From assembly GCF_013093415.1 (NCBI RefSeq), contig NZ_JABFBC010000001.1:372001-436000 (forward strand): DNA of 64,000 bases, in the 5' to 3' direction. The notes below the pieces were generated by a model. The model was not told the origin of the DNA, ran no database searches, and saw only the letters and a program-made list of their open reading frames with translations. The stretch is from Halovulum dunhuangense (lineage in GTDB: Bacteria > Pseudomonadota > Alphaproteobacteria > Rhodobacterales > Rhodobacteraceae). The position numbers and the translations under genes were made by a program. Of the stretch, positions 44,729 to 53,306 are shown in pieces. Position 1 is the first letter of the stretch. Each line of letters starts with the position of its first letter.

Positions 44729-45903
44729 TGCGGGGGGCGTTCTTCCTTGCGCTGGCCTATCTGCGCCACAACGCGGGCCGCAGCCTGGTGCTGGTGCTGG
44801 CGCTTGCCCTGATCCTGTTCGTGCCGGTGGCCACGCGGCTGGTGCTGAACGCCGCCGAAGACCAGCTGACCGCCCGGGCCGAGGCGACGCCGCTGATGAT
44901 CGGCGCGCGGGGGTCGGCGCTGGACCTGATGATGAACGGGCTCTATTTCAGTGCCGACCGGCCCGAGCCGGTGTCGATGGCCGCCGTGGACAGGGTTTGG
45001 GACAGTGGCCTTGCCGTCGCGATCCCGCTCTATGTCCGCTACAGCGCGGGCGGCGCCCCGGTGGTGGGCACGACGCTGGACTACTTCGACTTTCGCGGGC
45101 TGGAATTCGCCGAAGGTCGCGGCCTTGCGGTGCTGGGCGAGGCGGTTCTTGGCGCCCGGGCCGCGCAACGTCTGGGCCTGCGGACCGGCGATCCGCTGAT
45201 TTCCGACCCCGAGAACCTGTTCGACCTTGCGGGCAGCTACCCGCTAGAGATGCTGGTCGTGGGCGTGCTTGCACCGACCGGCACCGCTGACGACGATGCG
45301 GTTTTCGTCGACATGAACACCGCCTGGGTGATCGAGGGCCTGGGCCATGGACATGACGACGTGATCGAGCAGGGCATGGCCGTCTCGGTTCAGGACGGCA
45401 ACGTGCTGGCCAATGCCGCGCTCACGCAGTTCACGCGCATCACGGCCGACAACATAGACAGTTTCCACTTCCACGGCGCGCCGGAAACCTATCCCGTTTC
45501 GTCGGTGATCGCGGTGCCCTGGGATGACCGCGCCGGCACCATCCTGCGCGGCCGCTATCTCGGCCCCGAAGAGCAGACGCGCATCGTTGTCCCCGCGCAG
45601 GTGGTCGAGGGGTTGTTGCAGACCATCTTCCGCATCGGACGGGTGCTGGACGCGGTGTTCGTGATTGTCGGCGCCGCTGCGCTGATCGCGCTGGGCCTTG
45701 CGGTGTTCCTGTCGCTGCGCCTGCGGGCGGACGAGATGGCGACCGCCACGCGGCTAGGCTGTCACCGCCTTGCGATTGCCCGGATGCTGTCGGCGGAAAT
45801 CATCCTGATCGTCGTCGCGGCACTGTCAGTTGCAACCATATCCGTGCTGGTTACGTTGCCTTACATGAATGACGTTGCCGTCTGGCTGGTCACCAATGCG
45901 TAA
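44728..45903 (+). CDS. FtsX-like ABC permease
   Basis: 391 residues: N-terminal helix (~15-37), a large periplasmic domain (~40-295), helix 2 (~304-325), cytoplasmic coupling segment RADEMATATRLGC, helix 3 (~350-372) and only ~18 more residues. MacB/FtsX permeases have four helices; the last one appears absent. Works with the LolD-like ATPase. Such pairs transmit force to or from periplasmic partners, which here would be the metal-binding-type proteins that follow. Confidence 0.78.
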   Translation: MRGAFFLALAYLRHNAGRSLVLVLALALILFVPVATRLVLNAAEDQLTARAEATPLMIGARGSALDLMMNGLYFSADRPEPVSMAAVDRVWDSGLAVAIPLYVRYSAGGAPVVGTTLDYFDFRGLEFAEGRGLAVLGEAVLGARAAQRLGLRTGDPLISDPENLFDLAGSYPLEMLVVGVLAPTGTADDDAVFVDMNTAWVIEGLGHGHDDVIEQGMAVSVQDGNVLANAALTQFTRITADNIDSFHFHGAPETYPVSSVIAVPWDDRAGTILRGRYLGPEEQTRIVVPAQVVEGLLQTIFRIGRVLDAVFVIVGAAALIALGLAVFLSLRLRADEMATATRLGCHRLAIARMLSAEIILIVVAALSVATISVLVTLPYMNDVAVWLVTNA

Positions 45904-45912
45904 GGATTACTC

Positions 45913-46671
45913 ATGACAAAACGCCTTCTCCTGCTGACTGCCGCCCTTCTGCCCGCGCCGGCGCTTGCCCATTTCGGCTTGATCCTGCCGCCTGCGTCCA
46001 TGGTCGAGCAGGAGGATGGCCGTAGCATCGACGTGACCTTCGCCTTCCTGCACCCGTTCGAGCAGTACGGCATGGAACTGGCGCGACCCGAAAGCGTCGT
46101 GGTCCACAGCGGGGGCGAGACCACCGACATCACCGCCAGCCTTTCGCCGACCCAGGTCTTCGGCGAGGCGGCCTATACCGCCACGATCGAGTTGGGCCGC
46201 CCCGGCGCCTATGCCATCGCGATGAGCCCGCAGCCCTACTGGGAACCGGCCGAGGACTCCTACATCATCCACTACACCAAGACCTATGTCGCGGCCTTCG
46301 GCGATGACGAGGGCTGGGATGCGGAACTGGGTCTTCCGACAGAGATCATTCCGCTGAGCAAGCCCCTGGGCCTGTGGGAGGGCAACGTCTTCCAGGGGAT
46401 CGTCCACCGCGACGGCCAGCCGGTGCCCTATGCCGAGGTCGAGATCGAGAAGTGGAACACCGACAACGTGCCTGCCCCGTCCGACCTGATGATCACCCAG
46501 ACCATAAAGGCCGATGCGAACGGGGTCTTTACTTACGCGGTGCCGGATGACGGCTGGTGGGGCTTTGCCGCGCTCAGCGAGGCGGATTACACGCTGGCGC
46601 GGGATGGCGTGGAAAAGCCCGTCGAGCTGGGCGCCGTCATCTGGGTCAAGTTCGAGGAATGGGACGACTGA
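45913..46671 (+). CDS. DUF4198 periplasmic protein (NikK-like)
   Basis: 252 residues. Signal peptide of ~19 residues ending ALA, leaving mature N-terminal His20 (HFGLILPPAS). DUF4198 proteins occur with nickel/cobalt uptake genes (NikK) and copper-type loci; beta-rich domain with KTYVAAFGDDEGW and PVPYAEVEIE. An N-terminal His can form a metal-binding histidine brace. Starts 9 nt after the permease gene with an AAGGA site. Confidence 0.78.
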   Translation: MTKRLLLLTAALLPAPALAHFGLILPPASMVEQEDGRSIDVTFAFLHPFEQYGMELARPESVVVHSGGETTDITASLSPTQVFGEAAYTATIELGRPGAYAIAMSPQPYWEPAEDSYIIHYTKTYVAAFGDDEGWDAELGLPTEIIPLSKPLGLWEGNVFQGIVHRDGQPVPYAEVEIEKWNTDNVPAPSDLMITQTIKADANGVFTYAVPDDGWWGFAALSEADYTLARDGVEKPVELGAVIWVKFEEWDD

Positions 46672-46672
46672 C

Positions 46673-47002
46673 ATGCGCCGCCTGCTGCTCTCGCTGCCGC
46701 TGATGCTTGCCCTCGCCCTGCCTGCGACCGCTCATCGGCTGGTCGTCTATGCCCATGTCGAGGGCGGGGAGATCGTGGTGGAGGCGAAGTTCTCCAACGG
46801 AAACCCCGCGAAGCTGGGCGAGATCCGGGTGATCGACGCCGCCGCGGCCGAGCTGGCGGTACTGCCGCTCGATGATGATGGCGAGACGCGTTTCGCCATA
46901 CCGGCGGGGGCCGGGCAGGGCGTCACCGTCGAGGTGCGAACCGACGAGGGGCACGACGACTACTGGATCCTGTCGCCCGCCGACCTGGGAGTCCGTCAAT
47001 GA
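46673..47002 (+). CDS. small exported protein (NikL-like)
   Basis: 109 residues. Signal peptide ending PATA, leaving His21 at the mature N-terminus (HRLVVYAHVEGG). Beta-sandwich-like pattern VVEAKFSNGNPAKLGEIRV, FAIPAGAGQGVTVEVR. Resembles NikL-type small periplasmic proteins but lacks the C-terminal membrane helix they often have. One base after the DUF4198 gene; stop overlaps the ZnuA-like gene (ATGA). Confidence 0.62.
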   Translation: MRRLLLSLPLMLALALPATAHRLVVYAHVEGGEIVVEAKFSNGNPAKLGEIRVIDAAAAELAVLPLDDDGETRFAIPAGAGQGVTVEVRTDEGHDDYWILSPADLGVRQ

Positions 47003-47877
47003 AACGCATCGCGCTGACCATCGCCCTTCTTGCCCTGTCGGGGCCGGCGCAGGCCGACGGACCGCGTATCGCCGCGGTCAGCGGCCCGCTTGCCGACTGG
47101 GCGGCGACGCTTGCCGGGGATGCCGCCGAAGTGGTGTATCCGGTGCCCGAGGGCGTCGATCCGATGTTCTGGCGGCCCGCGATCGCTGACATCAGCACGA
47201 TCCAGTCCGCCGACCTGATCCTTCTGAATGGCGCGGGCTTTGCGCAATGGACGGCGAAGGTGTCTCTGCCGCGCGCGCGCACCATCGTCACATCCGCCGC
47301 GTTCGAGGGCGCGCTGATCGAGATCCAGACCGGCGTCACCCATTCCCACGGCGCCGAGGGCGAGCATTCCCACACCGGGACCGCGCCGCAGACCTGGCTC
47401 GATTTCGGCCAGGCGAAGGCGCAGGTCGAGGCAACCGCGCAGGGCCTGAACCGCGTGCTGCCCGGTGAGGCCGACGCGATCGCCGCGAATGCGGCTGCGC
47501 TGATCGCGGAACTCGACGCGCTCGACCAGCGCGCGGCGTCGCTGGGCGCGCAGCTCGAGGGGCGGACCGTGTTCGCCGCCGTGCCGGGGCTCGAGTATTT
47601 CGACCGGGCCTATGGCATCGGGCTGGTGACGCTTGGCTGGGACGCTGGCAATGCCGCGACAGACGCGGAATGGGCCGCGCTGGATGCGCAATTGGCCACC
47701 GCGACGGCGCCGCTGTTTCTGTGGCAGGAAGCCCCATCCGACGCCGCGGCCGTCGCGCTGTCAGGGCGCGGCGTGCCTTTCGCGGTGATCGACCCGGGCA
47801 CTGCAGCGACCCAGGGCTTCATCGCCCGGATGCAAGGCAATCTCGACAGTCTGGAGTCGGCGCTGGCCGGGCAGTGA
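46999..47877 (+). CDS. ZnuA-like periplasmic protein with altered metal site
   Basis: 292 residues, signal peptide of 19 residues, ZnuA/TroA two-lobe fold with the long helix. The three usual zinc histidines are replaced: Met56 in DPMFWRP (normally xHD), Gln131 in APQTWLD (normally HxWL), and Ala193 in TVFAAVPGLEYF (normally VFHDAYGYF). The Asp of IDPGT remains. A His loop HSHGAEGEHSH (115-125) is kept. So it probably does not carry zinc in the standard way. No znuB/znuC nearby. Confidence 0.78.
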   Translation: MKRIALTIALLALSGPAQADGPRIAAVSGPLADWAATLAGDAAEVVYPVPEGVDPMFWRPAIADISTIQSADLILLNGAGFAQWTAKVSLPRARTIVTSAAFEGALIEIQTGVTHSHGAEGEHSHTGTAPQTWLDFGQAKAQVEATAQGLNRVLPGEADAIAANAAALIAELDALDQRAASLGAQLEGRTVFAAVPGLEYFDRAYGIGLVTLGWDAGNAATDAEWAALDAQLATATAPLFLWQEAPSDAAAVALSGRGVPFAVIDPGTAATQGFIARMQGNLDSLESALAGQ

Positions 47878-47892
47878 CCCGGCCCGACCGGC

Positions 47893-48687
47893 TTAGCCGC
47901 CGATTTCGTAGGTCAGCGCCGCCCACAGCGTCTGCCAGTGGGCACGGGTAACTTCACGGATGCGCGTGTCGGGTTCGGAGATGTGGACCGCGTTGACCAT
48001 GAAGGCGCCGGGCTGACGGGGAACGCTCACTTCTCCGTTCGCGTCTGTGCGCAGCTTCAGCTCCTCCACCTCGGTACCGACCTTGTGGAAGACGAAAACC
48101 GGCGCGCCGGCTTCCGGCGCGCCGCGGAACAGCAGCCGGAAGCGCATGTCGCCATTGTCGGTGTAGGGATTGGTCAGCGCCACCAGCTCGTAGGACATGC
48201 CCACCGCCCTGTCCGATCCCGCGCCGGAGCCGACGCCGACCAGCGTCTTGACGAAGCGGAAATAGACCTCGCGGATATCCTCCTTGGGAAAACCCTTGGC
48301 GGCATGCTCTTCCAGCGTCGCCTCCAGACGCTTGCCTTCGAGAAAGATCTTGAACTTCGCCAGGGTAGGGTAGCTGAGCGTCGCAGCGCCCGACGCGTGA
48401 TAGACCACGTTCAGCCCTTCGGCCAAAGGCGCCGCCTGGATCGCGGGCTTCATGCCCAGCGTGCCAGTCACGGCGGCACGGGTGTCGCCCGCAAAGATCC
48501 CGGACTGGCGGTAGCCCTGCTCGGAATAGCCGTACTCGATCCCGAAGAAGTTCTCGCCGTTGATGGCCCGGGCGCGGATCTGCCCGTCCGGCGCGATGGT
48601 GTAGTCCTCGGGCTCGAACCAGAACTCATGTGCCGCCACCGGCAGCGTGGGCAGCACAAGGGCAAGGGCGAGAATGGCAAGGCGCAT
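47893..48687 (-). CDS. second DUF4198 periplasmic protein
   Basis: 264 residues. Signal peptide of ~19 residues ending VAA, leaving mature His20 in HEFWFEPEDY, a hallmark start of DUF4198 proteins. Middle YELVALTNPYTDNGDMRFR and C-terminal LRTDANGEVSVPRQPGAFMV are beta-rich. Reverse strand, convergent with the ZnuA-like gene (15 nt apart), so a separate transcript. AAGGAT ribosome site at 48687; a further ATG upstream would precede the signal peptide. Confidence 0.78.
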   Translation of the reverse strand: MRLAILALALVLPTLPVAAHEFWFEPEDYTIAPDGQIRARAINGENFFGIEYGYSEQGYRQSGIFAGDTRAAVTGTLGMKPAIQAAPLAEGLNVVYHASGAATLSYPTLAKFKIFLEGKRLEATLEEHAAKGFPKEDIREVYFRFVKTLVGVGSGAGSDRAVGMSYELVALTNPYTDNGDMRFRLLFRGAPEAGAPVFVFHKVGTEVEELKLRTDANGEVSVPRQPGAFMVNAVHISEPDTRIREVTRAHWQTLWAALTYEIGG

Positions 48688-48830
48688 GGGGGATCCTTCC
48701 TGCGGTCGTGTCTTCACATTCTTTCAGCTTGGTCCGCGTGCTGCAATCGCCGGTTGCCCGCGGCCATGTCGGGCATGTATCCCTGAGCCCGAAGCCGTCC
48801 ACCACAACAGGCAAACGGGACCACAGGCGC

Positions 48831-49592
48831 ATGGAACACATTACCGGCAAATCCGTCATCGTAACCGGCGCCAGCCGCGGAATCGGCGCCGCAACGGCCC
48901 GCGCCTTCGCGCGGGCGGGCGCGCGGGTGGTCCTGTCGGCCCGCAGCGCCGAGGCGATCGACACCATTGCCGGGGAAATCCGCAAGGCGGGCGGCGTGGC
49001 CGTCGCACAGTCGGCCGATGTCGCGAAATGGGACGACGTGGCCGCGCTCGTCGCGCGGGCTCGGTCCGAGTTCGGCGCACTGGACGTTCTGGTCAACAAC
49101 GCCGGCGTGATCGAGCCGATCGGTCCGCTGGCGAAATCCGATCCCGCTGCCTGGGGCCATGCCGCGGACATCAACTTCAAGGGCACCTATCACGGGCTGC
49201 GCGCGGCGCTGCCCGTGATGCAGCGCCAGGGCGGGGGCGTGATCGTCAACCTTTCCTCGGGCGCGGCCACCAGCCCGCTGGAAGGCTGGAGCCATTATTG
49301 CGCCGCCAAGGCCGCCGCCGCGATGCTGACCCGCTGCGCCGACCGCGAAAGCCCGGCAAGCATCCGGGTCGTGGGCCTTTCGCCCGGCACCGTGGCGACC
49401 GAGATGCAGGTCCGGATCCGCGCCTCGGGCATCAATCCGGTCAGCCAGCTCGACCCTTCGGTGCACATTCCCGCCGAGTGGCCCGCCAAGGCGATCCTGT
49501 GGCTTTGTGGCCCCGACGCGGCCGAGTACGCCGGTACCGATGTCAGCCTGCGCGATCCCGAGATCCGCAAGCGTGTCGGGCTGGTGGGCTGA
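48831..49592 (+). CDS. SDR-family NAD(P)-dependent oxidoreductase
   Basis: 253 residues. Cofactor motif TGASRGIG near 12, NNAG near 88, catalytic Ser in NLSSGAA, and Tyr/Lys in YCAAK. Classical short-chain dehydrogenase; substrate unknown. Occupies the place downstream of senC where regA is usually found. Confidence 0.85.
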   Translation: MEHITGKSVIVTGASRGIGAATARAFARAGARVVLSARSAEAIDTIAGEIRKAGGVAVAQSADVAKWDDVAALVARARSEFGALDVLVNNAGVIEPIGPLAKSDPAAWGHAADINFKGTYHGLRAALPVMQRQGGGVIVNLSSGAATSPLEGWSHYCAAKAAAAMLTRCADRESPASIRVVGLSPGTVATEMQVRIRASGINPVSQLDPSVHIPAEWPAKAILWLCGPDAAEYAGTDVSLRDPEIRKRVGLVG

Positions 49593-49601
49593 CGCGCCAG
49601 C

Positions 49602-50219
49602 CTACAGCCGTTCGGCGAAGCACTGCACGCTGTCGGCCAGCTGCGCGGCCGGCAGGTCGCCGCGGAAGAAGCCCAGGAAGCCTTCCTCGGGGTGCATCAG
49701 GTAACTCAGGTTCGTGTGGTCGACGAGGTAGTTGTCCCCCTCGCCCGGCCCTGAAGCATAGACGCGATAGGCGGACTTTGCGGCCTCGACCTGTTCGCGC
49801 GTCCCGCTCAGGCCGACCATGCGCGGATGCAGGTAGTCGGTGAAGCTTGCCATGACCTCGGGCGTGTCGCGTTCGGGATCCACGGTGATGAATACCGGGT
49901 CGATCATCACGCCGCGCTGTTCCAGCAGGTCAACCGCCTCGGCGTTGCGGGTCAGGTCCAGCGGGCAGACATCAGGGCAGAAGGTGTAGCCGAAATAGAC
50001 CAGCGTCAGGTCGTCGATCACCTCTGCCTCGGATACCTCGACGCCGTCCTCGCGCATCAGGGTGAACGGGCCGCCGATCAGGTCGCCGCCGCCGGCAACC
50101 TGCCCGCCGCCGCAGCCCGCGAACCGGTCGGCGCGGTCGCTCAGCAGGATGAAGCCGGCCGTTCCCCCCAGAAGGGCTGCGACGGCTCCGGCGGCGATCA
50201 GGGCATAGGTTCGGGTCAT
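49602..50219 (-). CDS. senC: SCO1/SenC/PrrC copper-chaperone-like protein
   Basis: 205 residues, N-terminal membrane anchor, thioredoxin-like fold. Copper ligands in FCPDVCP and the distal His in VDHTN, as in Sco proteins that deliver copper to cytochrome oxidase Cu-A/Cu-B sites. Divergent from regB as in Rhodobacter, where senC is followed by regA; here no regA follows. Confidence 0.9.
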   Translation of the reverse strand: MTRTYALIAAGAVAALLGGTAGFILLSDRADRFAGCGGGQVAGGGDLIGGPFTLMREDGVEVSEAEVIDDLTLVYFGYTFCPDVCPLDLTRNAEAVDLLEQRGVMIDPVFITVDPERDTPEVMASFTDYLHPRMVGLSGTREQVEAAKSAYRVYASGPGEGDNYLVDHTNLSYLMHPEEGFLGFFRGDLPAAQLADSVQCFAERL

Positions 50220-50238
50220 GGTGCAATCTCCTCGGCGC

Positions 50239-50280
50239 CGATATGGTCCTTCGGTGCCCGCGTCGCAAATGCCCATATCG
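50239..50280. promoter_or_regulatory. spaced inverted repeat in regB / senC promoter region
   Basis: CGATATGG (50239-50246) and CCATATCG (50273-50280), perfect arms 34 nt apart (about three helical turns), in the 93-nt divergent spacer. Possible cooperative regulator sites for both genes. Confidence 0.45.
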
Positions 50281-50312
50281 TCGCGCCGCCCTGATGGAGT
50301 AGCTTTCCGCCC

Positions 50313-51731
50313 ATGACGCTTACCCCCGCCTTTCTCGCGAACCCCAGGCCAAGGGCCAGCTCGGTCCGGCTGCGCACGCTGATCTACCTGCGATGGCTGG
50401 CGGTCCTGGGGCAGAGCGTGGCGGTCATCATCGCGTCCCAGTACCTGGACATCCGGCTGCGGCTGGATCTGATCGCGGTCCTGATCGGCGCATCGGCGGC
50501 GTTCAACATCGGGGCGACGCTGATCCACCCGGAAAACAAGCGCCTGACCCAGCGCGACGCGATGCTGACCATGCTGTTCGACCTGGGCCAGCTGGCGGCG
50601 CTGCTGTACCTGACGGGCGGGCTCAACAACCCCTTCGCCGCGCTGATACTTGCGCAGACGATCATCTCGGCAACGGTGCTGACGCTGAACGCGACGCTGT
50701 TCCTGGGGCTGGTCAGCCTTGGTGTGATCGGCGTGCTGTCGGTGTTCTACATGCCGCTTGTCCAGTCCGACGGACAGGCGCTGGAAACCCCGCGCCTGCT
50801 GATCACCGGCAGCTGGGCCGCGCTGTCGATCGCGGTGGTGTTCCTTGGCGTCTATGCGCGCCTCGTCTCGACCGAGACCTACAACATGTCCGAGGCGCTG
50901 ACCGCCACGCAGCTCGCGCTCGAGCGGGAGCAGAAGCTCACGGCGCTGGGCGGCGTGGTGGCGGCGGCGGCGCACGAGCTTGGAACGCCGCTTGCCACGA
51001 TCATGCTGGTATCGTCCGAGTTGGCCGACGAGCTGGAGGACCGGCCCGAGCTGCGCGAGGATATCGAGCTGATCCGCGAGCAGGCGAGGCGGTGTCGGTC
51101 GATCCTCTCCTCGATGGGCCGGACCGGAAAGGACGATCTTCTGCTGCGGCACGCGCCCGTAGCCGCCGTCGTCGAAGAGGCGGCAGAGCCGCACATGGCG
51201 CGCGGCAAGCGGGTGATCCTGCGTGTGCGCGGTGCCATCGGCGCCGAGGCCGCGCAGGACCAGCCAGAGATCCCGCGCCGGTCGGAGGTCATCCACGGCG
51301 TCCGCAACCTTGTCCAGAACGCGGTCGATTTCGCGACCAGCACGGTCTGGATCGACATCGACTGGACCGACGAGCGGCTGATGCTGTGGGTGGGCGATGA
51401 CGGTCTGGGCTATCCGCAGGATCTGCTTGGCCGGATCGGCGATCCCTTTCTGCGCCGGCGCGGTGCCGGGCGAATGCTGGACGAGGCGCAGCGCCCCGAC
51501 TATGCCGGCATGGGGCTGGGGCTTTTCATCGCCAAGACCCTGCTGGAGCGGACCGGCGCGAAGCTGACCTTTGCCAACGGAATCCCGGCATCGGGCGCAC
51601 AGCCCGACCCCGAAGAACGCCGCGCCTCGGGCGCCATTGTCGAGGTGGTCTGGGAGCGCAAGGACATCGAGGTCCGGCGCGAGGACGTGCGCGGCGCCCT
51701 GGGCGAGAACCGCCCGGTCGCGACGGGTTGA
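50313..51731 (+). CDS. regB: redox sensor histidine kinase RegB/PrrB
   Basis: 472 residues. About six membrane helices with the ubiquinone-sensing motif GGLNNPF (102-108), dimerisation/phosphoacceptor His221 (AHELGTPL), redox Cys261 (ARRCRSIL) and an ATPase domain (NLVQNAVDFA; DDGLGYP; GMGLGLFIAKTLL). All functional residues known from Rhodobacter RegB are present. Activates RegA under low oxygen to control respiration, carbon and nitrogen fixation. The regA gene is not adjacent. Confidence 0.93.
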   Translation: MTLTPAFLANPRPRASSVRLRTLIYLRWLAVLGQSVAVIIASQYLDIRLRLDLIAVLIGASAAFNIGATLIHPENKRLTQRDAMLTMLFDLGQLAALLYLTGGLNNPFAALILAQTIISATVLTLNATLFLGLVSLGVIGVLSVFYMPLVQSDGQALETPRLLITGSWAALSIAVVFLGVYARLVSTETYNMSEALTATQLALEREQKLTALGGVVAAAAHELGTPLATIMLVSSELADELEDRPELREDIELIREQARRCRSILSSMGRTGKDDLLLRHAPVAAVVEEAAEPHMARGKRVILRVRGAIGAEAAQDQPEIPRRSEVIHGVRNLVQNAVDFATSTVWIDIDWTDERLMLWVGDDGLGYPQDLLGRIGDPFLRRRGAGRMLDEAQRPDYAGMGLGLFIAKTLLERTGAKLTFANGIPASGAQPDPEERRASGAIVEVVWERKDIEVRREDVRGALGENRPVATG

Positions 51732-51815
51732 GGGGAACGGCGGTTAACCGCTGATTAACCTGCTGCGGCGCATCCTTCCTGCGATCTTTTGGGACGTGGT
51801 AAGGACATGACTGCC

Positions 51816-53231
51816 ATGACGAGCCTTGTCGGTCTGCTGTGGCGCCGGGCGCGCCCGCGCGATGGTGCAGCCTGCGTGCTGACCTTTCGCGGCGAGACGT
51901 TGCGTGGCGTCCGCGGCCGGCCACCCGAAGGGATCGAGCTGTCGGTGGGATGTCACTGGACCGCGCTGGCCACCCTGTTCGGGCCCGAGGTGAAGCCGCT
52001 TCTCGGTGCGCTGATGGAACGGGGCGAAGGGTTTCACGCCCACGTCCGGATGGCCGCCGGCGATCTGCTTGCGCTCGAGGGGCAGGTCTCGGGGCTATGC
52101 GCGCTTCTCAGCCTGCGGCACGCCACCCCCGGAGAAGGCGTGCTCCATGCCCGTCTGGAGGAACTTGCCTCTTTCGCGACGGTCAGGCTGCGTGCGGAGC
52201 GTTGCCCCGTCGCGATGATCGAACTCGACGCGGGCGGCAACGTGCGCTGGTCCAACGCCGCGGCGGCGCCGCTTCTGGGTGCTGCCTTCCCCGGCTCCGA
52301 CGGGCAATTGCTGCTGCGCAATCCTGACGGTGCGGCGCTGGGCTGGCATGCGATCACCTCGGTGCCCCTGCCGGGTGGCGCGCGGTTGCTTTATCTCGAG
52401 AACATCCAGGCCCGCGTCGCCAGCGAACAGGCCCTGCAAGGGCTTCTGGCCACGCTGGCCGATACCTTCGCCCATCTGGGCGAGGGACTTGCCATCTTCG
52501 ACCGGGAGCGGCGGCTGAGCCTGTTCAACCCCGCCCTTGCCGAGATTTTCGGGCTGGATGCCGCGGGGCTCGCCGCCCGGCCCAGCCTTCGCGAGTTTCT
52601 TGCCGCGCTGCGCGACCGGCGCATGATCCCCGAGCCAGCCAGTTTCACCGAGTGGCGCGACAAGCTGATCGCCGCCACCTCCAGCGTGACCGGCACCCCC
52701 CACACCGAGGACTGGAGCCTGCCGTCGGGTCATACCCTGCGCCTGACCGTTCGGCCGCATCCCGACGGCGCGGCGGCCTTCGTGTTCGAGGACATCTCGC
52801 GCGATGTCGCGCTCGAGCGGCGCTACCGCCGAGAGATGGAGCAGGGCCAGACAACGCTCGACAGGCTGTCCGAGGCGGTGGCGATCTTCGGCCCGTCGGG
52901 GCGGCTGGTGCTGGCCAATCCCGCCTTCTGCGACCTGACGGGTCACGGCGGGCTGGCCGACCTTGCCGGCAGTCCGATCGGGGCAGTTCTCGAACGCGCC
53001 GAGGCGCATCTGGGTCCGGCTCCCGCATGGGAGGAATGCCGCTCCTTCGCCCTCGATCCCGGTCGCCCGGATCGCTGGGACAGTGTCCTGCCCACCCGCA
53101 CCGGCGGCTACCTGATGCGCGCCAGCGCCTTGCCAGACGGATCCACCCTGCTCTGCCTGTCGTCCGTTTCCGCCGCCGAGAGCGCCGCCAGCCCGGTCAC
53201 TGCGCGCGCCACCCTGTCGCGCGCCTCCTGA
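51816..53231 (+). CDS. PAS-domain protein (kinase-less sensor)
   Basis: 471 residues with two or three PAS-like segments (about 130-215, 240-340, 360-450; e.g. LGEGLAIFDRERRLSLFNPA and LSEAVAIFGPSGRLVLANPA). No histidine kinase, GGDEF or other output domain is seen, so it ends after the PAS array; in relatives similar PAS regions precede a kinase. Start is uncertain: ATG at 51816 has AAGGA at 10 nt, ATG at 51807 lies too close. 84 nt after regB in the same direction. Confidence 0.72.
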   Translation: MTSLVGLLWRRARPRDGAACVLTFRGETLRGVRGRPPEGIELSVGCHWTALATLFGPEVKPLLGALMERGEGFHAHVRMAAGDLLALEGQVSGLCALLSLRHATPGEGVLHARLEELASFATVRLRAERCPVAMIELDAGGNVRWSNAAAAPLLGAAFPGSDGQLLLRNPDGAALGWHAITSVPLPGGARLLYLENIQARVASEQALQGLLATLADTFAHLGEGLAIFDRERRLSLFNPALAEIFGLDAAGLAARPSLREFLAALRDRRMIPEPASFTEWRDKLIAATSSVTGTPHTEDWSLPSGHTLRLTVRPHPDGAAAFVFEDISRDVALERRYRREMEQGQTTLDRLSEAVAIFGPSGRLVLANPAFCDLTGHGGLADLAGSPIGAVLERAEAHLGPAPAWEECRSFALDPGRPDRWDSVLPTRTGGYLMRASALPDGSTLLCLSSVSAAESAASPVTARATLSRAS

Positions 53232-53306
53232 GGGCGCGCGCCCGGGCTTGCAACGGCGCCTGTGCCCCGCCAGAAAGGGCGGGAGGGCAGGAAAGAGGCG
53301 CATCCA

